Position numbers and translations under genes: made by a program | In this document: positions 51,880 through 60,364 of the stretch, piece after piece | Layout: each line of letters opens with the position of its first letter | Numbering within the stretch: position 1 is the stretch's first letter | Notes under the pieces: model-generated | What the model was told of the DNA's origin: nothing | What the model saw: the letters and a program-made list of their open reading frames with translations, nothing else | The model's database searches: none | Assembly (NCBI RefSeq): GCF_012184415.1 | Contig: NZ_VTOX01000001.1 | Coordinates: 124,001 to 188,000 of the forward strand | Source of the DNA: Ramlibacter lithotrophicus | GTDB lineage: Bacteria; Pseudomonadota; Gammaproteobacteria; Burkholderiales; Burkholderiaceae_C | Length of the DNA: 64,000 nucleotides | Reading direction: 5' to 3'

Positions 51880-54750
51880 ATGAGTGAATCCCGCTCCGTC
51901 TACACGGCCTACCAGGGCAATTCCTATCTCTTCGGCGGCAACGCGCCATACGTCGAGGAGATGTACGAGAGCTACCTCGCCAATCCCGGCAGCGTCCCCG
52001 ACAACTGGCGCGACTATTTCGACGCGCTGCAGAACGTCCCGGCGGCCGACGGCAGCGAGGCCAAGGACGTCCCCCACCTGCCCGTGATCAACGCCTTCGC
52101 GGAACGGGCGAAGCAGGGCGGCACCCGGGTGGTCGGCGCCCGCGGCGCGGATTCGGAGATGGGCCGCAAGCGCACTGCCGTGCAGCAGCTGATCGCCGCC
52201 TACCGCAACGTCGGTGCGCGCTGGGCCGACCTGGACCCGCTCAAGCGCGCCGAGCGCGAGAAGATTCCCGAGCTGGACCCGGCCTTCTACGGCTTCTCCG
52301 ATGCCGACCAGGAAGCGGTGTTCAACATCAGCAACACGTTCTTCGGCAAGGAAAGCATGCCGCTGCGCGAGCTGATCAACGCGCTGCGCGAGACCTACTG
52401 CGGCACGATCGGCGCCGAGTACATGTACCTGTCGGACCAGGTCAAGAAGCGCTGGTGGCAGCAGAAGCTGGAGTCGATCCGCGCCAAGCCCAACTTCTCG
52501 CCGGAGAAGAAGAAGCACATCCTCGACCGCGTCACGGCCGCCGAGGGGCTGGAGCGCTACCTGCACACCAAGTACGTTGGGCAGAAGCGTTTCTCGCTCG
52601 AGGGCGGCGAGAGCTTCATCGCCTCGATGGACGAGCTGATCCAGCAGGCCGGCGCCAAGGGCGTGCAGGAGATCGTGATCGGCATGGCGCATCGCGGCCG
52701 GCTGAACGTGCTGGTCAATTCGCTGGGCAAGATGCCGGCCGACCTCTTCGCCGAGTTCGACCACACCGCCAAGGAGGAACTGCCGTCCGGGGACGTCAAG
52801 TACCACCAGGGTTTCAGCTCGGACGTCGCCACGCCCGGCGGCCCGGTGCACCTGAGCCTGGCCTTCAACCCCTCGCACCTGGAGATCGTCAATCCGGTCA
52901 TCGAAGGTTCGGTGCGGGCGCGCATGGACCGCCGAGGCGACAGCCAGGGCAAGCAGGTGCTGCCAGTGCAGGTGCATGGCGACGCCGCGTTCGCCGGGCA
53001 AGGGGTGGTGATGGAAACGCTGGCGCTGGCCGAAACCCGCGGCTACTTCACCGGCGGGACGGTGCACATCGTCATCAACAACCAGATCGGCTTCACCACC
53101 AGCGATCCGCGCGACGCCCGCTCGACGCTGTACTGCACCGACGTCGTCAAGATGATCGAGGCGCCGGTGCTGCACGTGAACGGCGACGATCCCGAGGCGG
53201 TGGTGCTGGCCACCCAGCTGGCGCTGGAATACCGGATGGAGTTCGCCAAGGACGTGGTCGTCGACATCGTCTGCTTCCGCAAGCTGGGCCACAACGAGCA
53301 GGACACGCCCGCGCTGACGCAGCCGCTGATGTACAAGAAGATCGGCGCGCACCCGGGAACGCGCAAGCTGTACGCCGACAAGCTGGCGGCCCAGGGCCTG
53401 GGCGAGCACCTGGGTGACGACATGGTCAAGGCGTACCGTGCCGCGATGGACGCCGGCAAGCACCCGGTCGACCCGGTCCTGACCAACTTCAAGAGCAAGT
53501 ACGCCGTCGACTGGACGCCGTTCATCGGCCGCAAGTGGACCGACGCGGGCGACACCGCCGTCCCGATGGCCGAATGGAAGCGCCTGGCCGAGCGGATCAC
53601 CACCGTGCCGGAGAACTTCACGCCGCACCCGCTGGTGCGCAAGGTGCTCGACGACCGTGCCGCCATGGGTCGCGGCGAGGTCAACGTGGACTGGGGCATG
53701 GGCGAGCACATGGCCTTCGCGTCGCTGGTGGCCAGCGGCTACCCGGTGCGCCTGTCGGGCGAGGACTGCGGCCGCGGCACCTTCACGCACCGCCACGCCG
53801 TGCTGCACGACCAGAACCGCGAGAAGTGGGACGTCGGCATCTACACGCCGCTGGAGAACGTCGCCGAGAACCAGGCGCCGTTCGTCGTGATCGACTCGAT
53901 CCTGTCGGAAGAGGCGGTGCTCGGCTTCGAGTACGGGTATGCCTCGAACGACCCGAGCACGCTGGTGATCTGGGAGGCGCAATTCGGCGACTTCGCCAAT
54001 GGCGCCCAGGTGGTCATCGACCAGTTCATCGCCTCGGGCGAAGTGAAGTGGGGCCGCGTCAACGGCCTCACGCTGATGCTGCCGCACGGCTACGAAGGCC
54101 AGGGCCCGGAGCACAGCTCGGCTCGCCTCGAGCGCTTCATGCAGCTGTCGGCCGACATGAACATGCAGGTCGTGCAACCCACCACCGCGAGCCAGATCTT
54201 CCACGTGCTGCGCCGGCAGATGCTGCGCCAGCTGCGCAAGCCCCTGATCATCATGACGCCGAAGTCGCTGCTGCGGAACAAGGATGCGACCTCGCCGCTC
54301 TCCGAGTTCACCCGGGGCGGCTTCCAGACCGTGATCCCGGACAGCCGCGAACTGAAGGCCGAGAAGGTCAGGCGCGTGATCGTCTGCTCGGGCAAGGTGT
54401 ACTACGACCTGGCCAAGAAGCGGGAGGAAAAGGGTGCCGACGACGTCGCCATCCTGCGCGTGGAGCAGCTCTATCCGTTCCCGCACAAGGCGTTCGCCGC
54501 CGAGCTGCGCAAGTACCCCAACCTCGTCGACCTCGTGTGGTGCCAGGACGAGCCGCAGAACCAGGGCGCCTGGTTCTTCGTGCAGCACTACATCCACGAG
54601 AACATGGCGGAAGGCCAGAAGCTGGGCTATGCCGGCCGCAGCGCCTCAGCGTCGCCCGCCGTCGGCTACGCCCACCTGCACCAGGAGCAGCAGAAGGCGC
54701 TGGTGGAAGCGGCATTCGCGAAGCTGCGCGGCTTCGTCCTCACGAAGTAA
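51880..54750 (+). CDS. sucA: 2-oxoglutarate dehydrogenase E1 component
   Basis: A 956-residue TPP enzyme of the TCA cycle that decarboxylates 2-oxoglutarate and succinylates the E2 lipoyl group. Motifs: N-terminal E2-binding NSYLFGGNAPYVEEMYESYLANP, GMAHRGRLNVLVNSLGK, the TPP site HGDAAFAGQGVVMETLALAE with NNQIGFTT, and C-terminal GQGPEHSSARLERFMQLS. ATG 51880 is chosen because it yields the canonical N-terminus; the longer frame lies in the hairpin region. The nearest purine-rich block (AGGGAGGCGG) is 20 bp away, so the ribosome-binding site is weak. It starts the sucA-sucB-lpd-zapE run. Confidence 0.97.
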   Translation: MSESRSVYTAYQGNSYLFGGNAPYVEEMYESYLANPGSVPDNWRDYFDALQNVPAADGSEAKDVPHLPVINAFAERAKQGGTRVVGARGADSEMGRKRTAVQQLIAAYRNVGARWADLDPLKRAEREKIPELDPAFYGFSDADQEAVFNISNTFFGKESMPLRELINALRETYCGTIGAEYMYLSDQVKKRWWQQKLESIRAKPNFSPEKKKHILDRVTAAEGLERYLHTKYVGQKRFSLEGGESFIASMDELIQQAGAKGVQEIVIGMAHRGRLNVLVNSLGKMPADLFAEFDHTAKEELPSGDVKYHQGFSSDVATPGGPVHLSLAFNPSHLEIVNPVIEGSVRARMDRRGDSQGKQVLPVQVHGDAAFAGQGVVMETLALAETRGYFTGGTVHIVINNQIGFTTSDPRDARSTLYCTDVVKMIEAPVLHVNGDDPEAVVLATQLALEYRMEFAKDVVVDIVCFRKLGHNEQDTPALTQPLMYKKIGAHPGTRKLYADKLAAQGLGEHLGDDMVKAYRAAMDAGKHPVDPVLTNFKSKYAVDWTPFIGRKWTDAGDTAVPMAEWKRLAERITTVPENFTPHPLVRKVLDDRAAMGRGEVNVDWGMGEHMAFASLVASGYPVRLSGEDCGRGTFTHRHAVLHDQNREKWDVGIYTPLENVAENQAPFVVIDSILSEEAVLGFEYGYASNDPSTLVIWEAQFGDFANGAQVVIDQFIASGEVKWGRVNGLTLMLPHGYEGQGPEHSSARLERFMQLSADMNMQVVQPTTASQIFHVLRRQMLRQLRKPLIIMTPKSLLRNKDATSPLSEFTRGGFQTVIPDSRELKAEKVRRVIVCSGKVYYDLAKKREEKGADDVAILRVEQLYPFPHKAFAAELRKYPNLVDLVWCQDEPQNQGAWFFVQHYIHENMAEGQKLGYAGRSASASPAVGYAHLHQEQQKALVEAAFAKLRGFVLTK

Positions 54751-54849
54751 GGGGCCGGGCGCCGGCGAGGCGCCGGCCGGCCTGCGCGCCGCCGGGACGG
54801 CCCGTTGCCGCCCGTCACGCGCTGAAATACAGAACACACAGGAATTGAT

Positions 54850-56097
54850 ATGGCGATCGTCGAAGTCAAAGTGCCGCAGCTGTCGGAATCCGTCACCGAA
54901 GCCACCTTGCTGCAGTGGAAGAAGAAACCGGGCGAGTCGGTCGCGATCGACGAGATCCTGATCGAGGTCGAGACCGACAAGGTCGTGCTCGAGGTCCCGG
55001 CGCCGGCTGCCGGCGTGCTGGCCGAGATCGTGCAGGCCGACGGCGCCACGGTCGCCGCCGAACAGGTGATCGCAAGAATCGACACCGAAGGCAAGGCGGC
55101 CGCCGCCGCACCGGCCGCACCGGCCGCTGCGTCGCCCGCCGCAGCCGCTCCGGCGCCGGCCCCGGGGACCGGCGGTGCGAAATCGGGGATCGCGATGCCC
55201 GCCGCCGCCAAGCTGATGGCCGACCACCAGATGGCCGCCGGCTCGGTGCCAGGCACCGGCCGTGACGGCCGCGTCACCAAGGGCGACGTCCTGGGCGCCA
55301 TGGCCAGGCCGGCGGCGCCGGCCGCCGCACCGGTGGCGGCGCCCACCGCCGTGCTGCCGCAGGTGCATGCCGCGGTGTCGCAGGAGCACCTGGGCGAGCG
55401 CCCGGAGCAGCGCGTGCCGATGACGCGCCTGCGCGCCCGGGTCGCCGAGCGCCTGCTGCAGTCGCAGGCCAGCAACGCGATTCTCACGACGTTCAACGAA
55501 GTGAACATGGCGCCCGTGATGGAGATGCGCAAGCGCTTCCAGGAGAAGTTCGAGAAGGAGCACGGCGTCAAGCTCGGCTTCATGAGCTTCTTCGTGAAGG
55601 CCGCCGTGCACGCGCTCAAGAAGTACCCGGTGATCAACGCCTCGGTGGACGGCAACGACATCGTGTACCACGGCTATTTCGACATCGGCATCGCCGTCGG
55701 TTCGCCGCGCGGCCTGGTCGTGCCGATCCTGCGCAACGCCGACCAGATGAGCTTCGCGGACATCGAGAAGAAGATCGCCGAGTACGGCGCGAAGGCGCGC
55801 GACGGCAAGCTCTCGCTGGAGGAGCTCTCCGGCGGCACGTTCTCGATCTCCAACGGCGGCGTGTTCGGCTCGATGCTGTCGACCCCGATCATCAACCCGC
55901 CGCAGTCGGCGATCCTGGGCGTGCACGCCACGAAGGACCGCGCCGTGGTGGAAAACGGGCAGATCGTGGTGCGGCCGATGAACTACCTGGCGATGTCGTA
56001 CGACCACCGCATCATCGACGGCCGCGAGGCCGTGCTGGGCCTGGTGGCGATGAAGGAAGCGCTGGAAGACCCGGCGCGGCTGCTGTTCGATCTGTGA
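54850..56097 (+). CDS. sucB: 2-oxoglutarate dehydrogenase E2, dihydrolipoyllysine succinyltransferase
   Basis: A 415-residue E2. It has one lipoyl domain (1-78) with Lys in VETDKVVLEVPAP, then an Ala/Pro linker. The peripheral-subunit-binding domain is MPAAAKLMADHQMAAGSVPGTGRDGRVTKGDV (about 115-146). The catalytic domain ends SYDHRIIDGREAVLGLV with catalytic His. It lies 99 bp after sucA; the gap contains only a ribosome-binding site (CACAGGAATTG) near the start. Its stop is followed by the E3 start within 5 bp. Confidence 0.97.
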   Translation: MAIVEVKVPQLSESVTEATLLQWKKKPGESVAIDEILIEVETDKVVLEVPAPAAGVLAEIVQADGATVAAEQVIARIDTEGKAAAAAPAAPAAASPAAAAPAPAPGTGGAKSGIAMPAAAKLMADHQMAAGSVPGTGRDGRVTKGDVLGAMARPAAPAAAPVAAPTAVLPQVHAAVSQEHLGERPEQRVPMTRLRARVAERLLQSQASNAILTTFNEVNMAPVMEMRKRFQEKFEKEHGVKLGFMSFFVKAAVHALKKYPVINASVDGNDIVYHGYFDIGIAVGSPRGLVVPILRNADQMSFADIEKKIAEYGAKARDGKLSLEELSGGTFSISNGGVFGSMLSTPIINPPQSAILGVHATKDRAVVENGQIVVRPMNYLAMSYDHRIIDGREAVLGLVAMKEALEDPARLLFDL

Positions 56098-56102
56098 AAA
56101 CC

Positions 56103-57518
56103 ATGAAAACATTCGACGTCATCGTCATCGGCGGCGGCCCCGGCGGCTACATCGCCGCCATCCGTGCGGCGCAACTGGGCTTCAACACCGCCTGCATCGA
56201 CGAGTGGAAGAACGACAAGGGCGCACCCGCGTTGGGCGGCACCTGCACCAACGTCGGCTGCATTCCGTCCAAGGCGCTGCTGCAGTCCTCCGAGCACTAC
56301 GAGCACGCCGGCAGGCACTTTGCCGAGCACGGCATCGAGGTCAAGGGGCTGGGCCTGAACCTCGGACAGCTGATCGCGCGCAAGGACAAGGTCGTCAAGC
56401 AGAACAACGACGGGATCGCATTCCTGTTCAAGAAGAACAAGGTGGCGTTCTTCCACGGCCGCGGCTCGTTCGCGGGGCAGGCGGAAGGCCTCTACCAGAT
56501 CAAGGCGGGTGACGAGACCATCGCCGGCAAGCACGTGATCGTCGCGACCGGCTCCAATGCCCGCGCGCTGCCGGGCGCGCCGTTCGACGAAGAGTTCATC
56601 CTGTCCAACGACGGCGCCCTGAGGATCAAGGCGGTGCCGAAGAAGCTGGGGCTGATCGGCTCGGGCGTGATCGGCCTGGAGATGGGTTCCGTGTGGCGGC
56701 GCCTGGGCGCCGAGGTCACCGTGCTGGAGGCGTTGCCGACGTTCCTCGGCGCGGTCGACGAGCAGATCGCCAAGGAAGCGCGCAAGGCCTTCGACAAGCA
56801 GGGCCTGAAGATCGAACTGGGCGTGAAGGTGGGCGAGGTCACGACCGGCAAGAATGGCGTGGCCGTGGCGTGGACCGACGCCAAGGGCGAAGCCCGGACG
56901 CTGGAGGTCGACCGGCTGATCGTGTCGATCGGACGGGTGCCGAACACCAACGGGCTGAACCACGAAGCCGTCGGCCTGCAGCTGGACGAGCGCGGCGCCA
57001 TCGTGGTCGACGACCAGTGCCGCACCAACCTTCCCAACGTCTGGGCGGTGGGCGACGTGGTGCGCGGCCCGATGCTCGCGCACAAGGCCGAGGAAGAAGG
57101 CGTGGCCGTCGCCGAGCGCATCGCCGGCCAGCATGGCCACGTCAATTTCAACACGATCCCCTGGGTGATCTACACCAGCCCCGAGATCGCCTGGGTCGGC
57201 CAGACCGAGCAGCAGCTCAAGGCTGCGGGCGTCGCCTACAAGGCCGGCACCTTCCCGTTCCTGGCCAACGGGCGCGCGCGGGCGCTGGGCGACACGACCG
57301 GCATGGTCAAGTTCCTGGCCGATGCCGCGACGGACGAGATACTGGGCGTGCACATCGTCGGGCCGATGGCCAGCGAGCTGATTTCGGAGGCCGTGGTGGC
57401 GATGGAGTTCCGTGCTTCGTCGGAGGACATCGCGCGCATCTGCCACGCGCACCCGTCGCTGTCGGAGGCGACGAAGGAAGCGGCGCTGGCGGTGGACAAG
57501 CGGACGCTGAACTTCTGA
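56103..57518 (+). CDS. lpdA: Dihydrolipoyl dehydrogenase (2-oxoglutarate dehydrogenase E3)
   Basis: A 471-residue E3 without a lipoyl domain, unlike the E3 of the pyruvate dehydrogenase operon in this window. FAD motif VIVIGGGPGGYIAAIRAAQLG, redox disulfide GGTCTNVGCIPSKAL, NAD site GLIGSGVIGLEMGSVWRRLGAEVTVLE and C-terminal HAHPSLSEATKEAAL with catalytic His-Glu are all intact. A GTG at 56094 overlapping the sucB stop would add three residues; ATG 56103 is preferred. It presumably serves the 2-oxoglutarate complex and possibly glycine cleavage. Confidence 0.96.
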   Translation: MKTFDVIVIGGGPGGYIAAIRAAQLGFNTACIDEWKNDKGAPALGGTCTNVGCIPSKALLQSSEHYEHAGRHFAEHGIEVKGLGLNLGQLIARKDKVVKQNNDGIAFLFKKNKVAFFHGRGSFAGQAEGLYQIKAGDETIAGKHVIVATGSNARALPGAPFDEEFILSNDGALRIKAVPKKLGLIGSGVIGLEMGSVWRRLGAEVTVLEALPTFLGAVDEQIAKEARKAFDKQGLKIELGVKVGEVTTGKNGVAVAWTDAKGEARTLEVDRLIVSIGRVPNTNGLNHEAVGLQLDERGAIVVDDQCRTNLPNVWAVGDVVRGPMLAHKAEEEGVAVAERIAGQHGHVNFNTIPWVIYTSPEIAWVGQTEQQLKAAGVAYKAGTFPFLANGRARALGDTTGMVKFLADAATDEILGVHIVGPMASELISEAVVAMEFRASSEDIARICHAHPSLSEATKEAALAVDKRTLNF

Positions 57519-57551
57519 AGCAATACGGACGGGTGTCCGCTTTCTTGATTC

Positions 57552-58649
57552 ATGAGCGTCAAGGACGTCTATGACCGCGAACTCGCCGAGCGCGGCTACC
57601 AGAGCGATCCGGCGCAACTGCGCGCCGTCGAAGCCCTGGACCGCTGCGCGCGCGAGTGGGCCGACTTCAAGGAGCGCCGCTCCAACGCCCTCAAGAAGCT
57701 GATCAACCGCCCGGCGATTCCGCGCGGCGTGTACCTGCATGGCGGCGTGGGACGCGGCAAGAGCTTCCTGATGGACTGCTTCTTCGGCGCGGTGCCGCTG
57801 AAGCGCAAGACGCGGCTGCACTTCCATGAATTCATGCGCGAGGTGCACCGGGAACTGGCCGACCTGCAAGGCACCGTGAATCCGCTGGACAAGCTCGGCG
57901 AACGGATCGCGAAGCGCTACCGGCTGATCTGCTTCGACGAGTTCCACGTCGCCGACATCACGGACGCGATGATCCTGCACCGGCTGCTCGACGCGCTGTT
58001 CGACAACGGCGTGGGCTTTGTCACCACGTCGAACTTCAAGCCCGACGACCTGTACCCGGGCGGCCTGCATCGCGACCGAATCCTGCCCGCGATCGATTTG
58101 CTCAAGGACAAGCTCGAGGTCCTGAACGTCGACAACGGCGTGGACTACCGGCGCCGGGCCATGGAGCACGTGAAGCTGTACCACACGCCGCTCGGCCCCG
58201 CGGCCGACGCCGAGATGGACGAGGCCTTCGGCCGGCTCGCGGCGACGCACGACGAAAGCCCGGTCCTGCACATCGAGGCGCGCGAGATCCGGGCGCGGCG
58301 CAAGGCGGGCGGCGTGATCTGGTTCGACTTCCGCACCTTGTGCGGGGGTCCACGCTCGCAGAACGACTACCTGGAGATCGCCACCCAGTTCCACACGCTG
58401 CTGCTGAGCGACGTGCCGTACATGCCGGTGCGCATGGCGTCGGAAGCACGCCGTTTCACGTGGCTGGTGGACGTGCTCTACGATCGCCGGGTGAAACTGA
58501 TCATGTCCGCCCAGGTGCCGGCGCCCCAGCTGTACACCGAGGGCCCGTTGGCCCACGAGTTCCCGCGCACCGTTTCGCGGCTGCAGGAGATGCAGTCGGC
58601 GGAGTATCTGGCGCTGGACCACCGCACGGTCGACACCCGGCTGACATGA
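57552..58649 (+). CDS. zapE: Cell division protein ZapE (AFG1-like ATPase)
   Basis: A 365-residue AFG1/ZapE-family P-loop ATPase. Walker A is YLHGGVGRGKSFLMD (about 60-74) and Walker B is LICFDEFHVADITDAMI; a sensor-type TSNFKPDDLYPGGLHRDR follows. In E. coli ZapE interacts with FtsZ; mitochondrial relatives help degrade respiratory-complex subunits. It is 33 bp after the E3 gene, and this sucAB-lpd-zapE order is common in Burkholderiales as I recall. The stop overlaps the next start (ATGA). Confidence 0.93.
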   Translation: MSVKDVYDRELAERGYQSDPAQLRAVEALDRCAREWADFKERRSNALKKLINRPAIPRGVYLHGGVGRGKSFLMDCFFGAVPLKRKTRLHFHEFMREVHRELADLQGTVNPLDKLGERIAKRYRLICFDEFHVADITDAMILHRLLDALFDNGVGFVTTSNFKPDDLYPGGLHRDRILPAIDLLKDKLEVLNVDNGVDYRRRAMEHVKLYHTPLGPAADAEMDEAFGRLAATHDESPVLHIEAREIRARRKAGGVIWFDFRTLCGGPRSQNDYLEIATQFHTLLLSDVPYMPVRMASEARRFTWLVDVLYDRRVKLIMSAQVPAPQLYTEGPLAHEFPRTVSRLQEMQSAEYLALDHRTVDTRLT

Positions 58650-59272
58650 AGGCCGTGCTGCCCGCTCTCCTCGCCGCGGCCGCCGCCTGGCCGGCCGCGG
58701 CCGAGGCACCGGCGGCCGAGCGGGCCCGCATCGCGGCCGACCGCAGCCGCGTGGAGGCGCAGTACCAGGACCAGGAGCGGGCCTGCTGGGCCAGGTTCGG
58801 CGTCAACGACTGCCTGGCGGAAGCCCGCGCGAAGCGGCGCTCGGCACTGGCCGACCTGCGCCGCCAGGAAATCGCCCTGAACGACGCCGAGCGCAAGCAG
58901 CGCGCGGCCGAGCGGCTGCGCTCGATGGAGCAGAGCCAGGGCCAAGCCGCGCCGGGGTCCTCGCCGCCGAAGGTGCGCGATGGTGGCGAGCGCGATGCAA
59001 AGGCGGCGCAGCGGGCGGCCGAGCAGGCGGCCCGGCAGGCCGAGCATGCAAGGCGCACCAGGGGAAAGCGGCAGGCGGACAGCGCCGTGCAGGTCGACGA
59101 GGAACTGGCGCGCCGTGAAGCGCAGCGGGCGAGCCGCGCCGAGCGGGCGGCGGAAAACGTCCGGCGCCGCGAGACCCTGCAGCGCGAGGCAAGGGAGCGG
59201 CAGGAGGCGCTGCAGCGCCGGCTGGACGCGCGGCAGAAAGCGCCGGCGGCGCCGCTGCCGGTGCCTCCCTAG
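58646..59272 (+). CDS. Exported Ala/Arg-rich coiled-coil protein of unknown function
   Basis: A 208-residue protein I do not recognise. It begins with a signal peptide (MKAVLPALLAAAAAWPAAAEA). The mature part is almost entirely charged helix, rich in Ala, Arg, Glu and Gln, with two Cys (ACWARFGVNDC, about 49-59) that could form a periplasmic disulfide. The long heptad-like section (about 110-195) suggests a coiled coil. It is coupled to zapE by an ATGA overlap. Heavy compositional bias makes any database match weak. It may be a small envelope protein. Confidence 0.6.
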   Translation: MKAVLPALLAAAAAWPAAAEAPAAERARIAADRSRVEAQYQDQERACWARFGVNDCLAEARAKRRSALADLRRQEIALNDAERKQRAAERLRSMEQSQGQAAPGSSPPKVRDGGERDAKAAQRAAEQAARQAEHARRTRGKRQADSAVQVDEELARREAQRASRAERAAENVRRRETLQREARERQEALQRRLDARQKAPAAPLPVPP

Positions 59273-59288
59273 ACGCCGGTGGCGACCG

Positions 59289-60050
59289 TCAATCGTCCAG
59301 CGGCTCGAGCTTCACCACCACGAGCGACAGGTTGTCGCCGCCGCCACGTCCGCGCATGCGTGCCTTGTCGATCAGGTACTCGGTGGCTTCGCGCGGCGCA
59401 AGCGACGCGAGCACCGACCCGAGCTCCTCGGTGTTGAAGTAGTGCCACACGCCATCGCTGCAGGCCATCAGCACGTCGCCCGGCTTGAGCTGCGGGATGA
59501 AATGCAGGTCGCACGGCGGGTCGTCGTCGGCGCCCAGGCAGCCCATGAGGATGTTGGACTGCGGGTGCACGTTGGCTTCTTCCTCCGTCAGCTGCCCGGC
59601 ATCGACCAGCGTCTGCACGTAGGAGTGGTCCATGGTCCGCTTGACGAGCTGGCCGGCGTGGAAGTGGTAGATGCGCGAGTCGCCGGCATGCGCCCAGTGG
59701 CAGTCGCCGGCCGGGTTGATGATGAACGCGGCCAGCGTGCTGTGCGGTTCCTGCTCCGAGGAGATCGCCGTCAGCTTGATGACGATGTGCGCTTCGGACA
59801 CCATCTGCTTGAGCAGCGCCTGGGCATCGTCGTGGTCGGGGGAATAGCGTTCGAACAGCTGCCGCGCCGTGAGCATCACCTGGTTGGACGCCTTGCGCCC
59901 GCCGCTGCGGCCGCCCATGCCGTCGGCAACGACGCCGAGCACGCAACCGGGGTAGCGCGGATGGCTGAGCAGGGCGATCTGGTCCTGCTGGTATTCGCGG
60001 TCGCCCTTGTGGATGCCGGTCGATGCGCTGAGTCGGTAACCCTTGGCCAT
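59289..60050 (-). CDS. PP2C-family serine/threonine phosphatase
   Basis: A 253-residue cytoplasmic PPM/PP2C phosphatase. Metal-binding motifs appear in order: GIHKGDREYQQDQI, GVVADGMGGRSGG, AHAGDSRIYHF, MACSDGVWHYF and RGGGDNLSLVV. Such enzymes dephosphorylate Ser/Thr on proteins and often pair with Hanks-type kinases or type VI secretion; no kinase is in the window. The start is ATG 60050; a longer in-frame extension to 60083 adds a basic tail without family similarity. It is divergent from the YdcH-like gene. Confidence 0.9.
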   Translation of the reverse strand: MAKGYRLSASTGIHKGDREYQQDQIALLSHPRYPGCVLGVVADGMGGRSGGRKASNQVMLTARQLFERYSPDHDDAQALLKQMVSEAHIVIKLTAISSEQEPHSTLAAFIINPAGDCHWAHAGDSRIYHFHAGQLVKRTMDHSYVQTLVDAGQLTEEEANVHPQSNILMGCLGADDDPPCDLHFIPQLKPGDVLMACSDGVWHYFNTEELGSVLASLAPREATEYLIDKARMRGRGGGDNLSLVVVKLEPLDD

Positions 60051-60160
60051 GGTGGAACGAGGTGCTGCGAGCCTCGGGGCCACGCTTGCGCTCGATTATT
60101 GCTGCCGAAACACGTATTATTGAACGAACCCGACCGTGGCCCCGGCCACTGTGGCTTTCC

Positions 60161-60364
60161 GTGGACACGAACCTGCACTCCCCCGAGCGACACCTGATCG
60201 AGCTGCGCATGGAGCATGCCGATCTGCAGGCGTCGCTGCAGCGGCTGCGTGCCGCCGAGCCGCTGGATCAACTCGCCATCCGGCGGCTCGAAAAGCGCGG
60301 GCTGCAGCTGCGCGACCAGATCGCGCGGCTGGAACTCGTGCTCGATCCCAAAGAACCGGCCTGA
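60161..60364 (+). CDS. YdcH-like small protein (DUF465)
   Basis: A 67-residue helical protein beginning at GTG 60161. SPERHLIELRMEHADLQASLQRL followed by LDQLAIRRLEKRGLQLRDQIARLE matches the two-helix hairpin of the DUF465/YdcH family, typically 65-80 residues. An upstream in-frame ATG (60062) adds a low-complexity tail and lies within the divergent promoter area, so it is unlikely. The stop overlaps the ATG of the DinG-type helicase gene by 1 bp (TGATG). Function of the family is unknown. Confidence 0.75.
   Translation: MDTNLHSPERHLIELRMEHADLQASLQRLRAAEPLDQLAIRRLEKRGLQLRDQIARLELVLDPKEPA

Noticed and set aside
49567..54597. A 1676-codon open frame on the minus strand opposite isochorismatase, prpE and sucA
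   Set aside because: It is antisense to three well-conserved genes, has no family motif and shows the His/Arg/Val-biased composition expected from GC-rich shadow frames.
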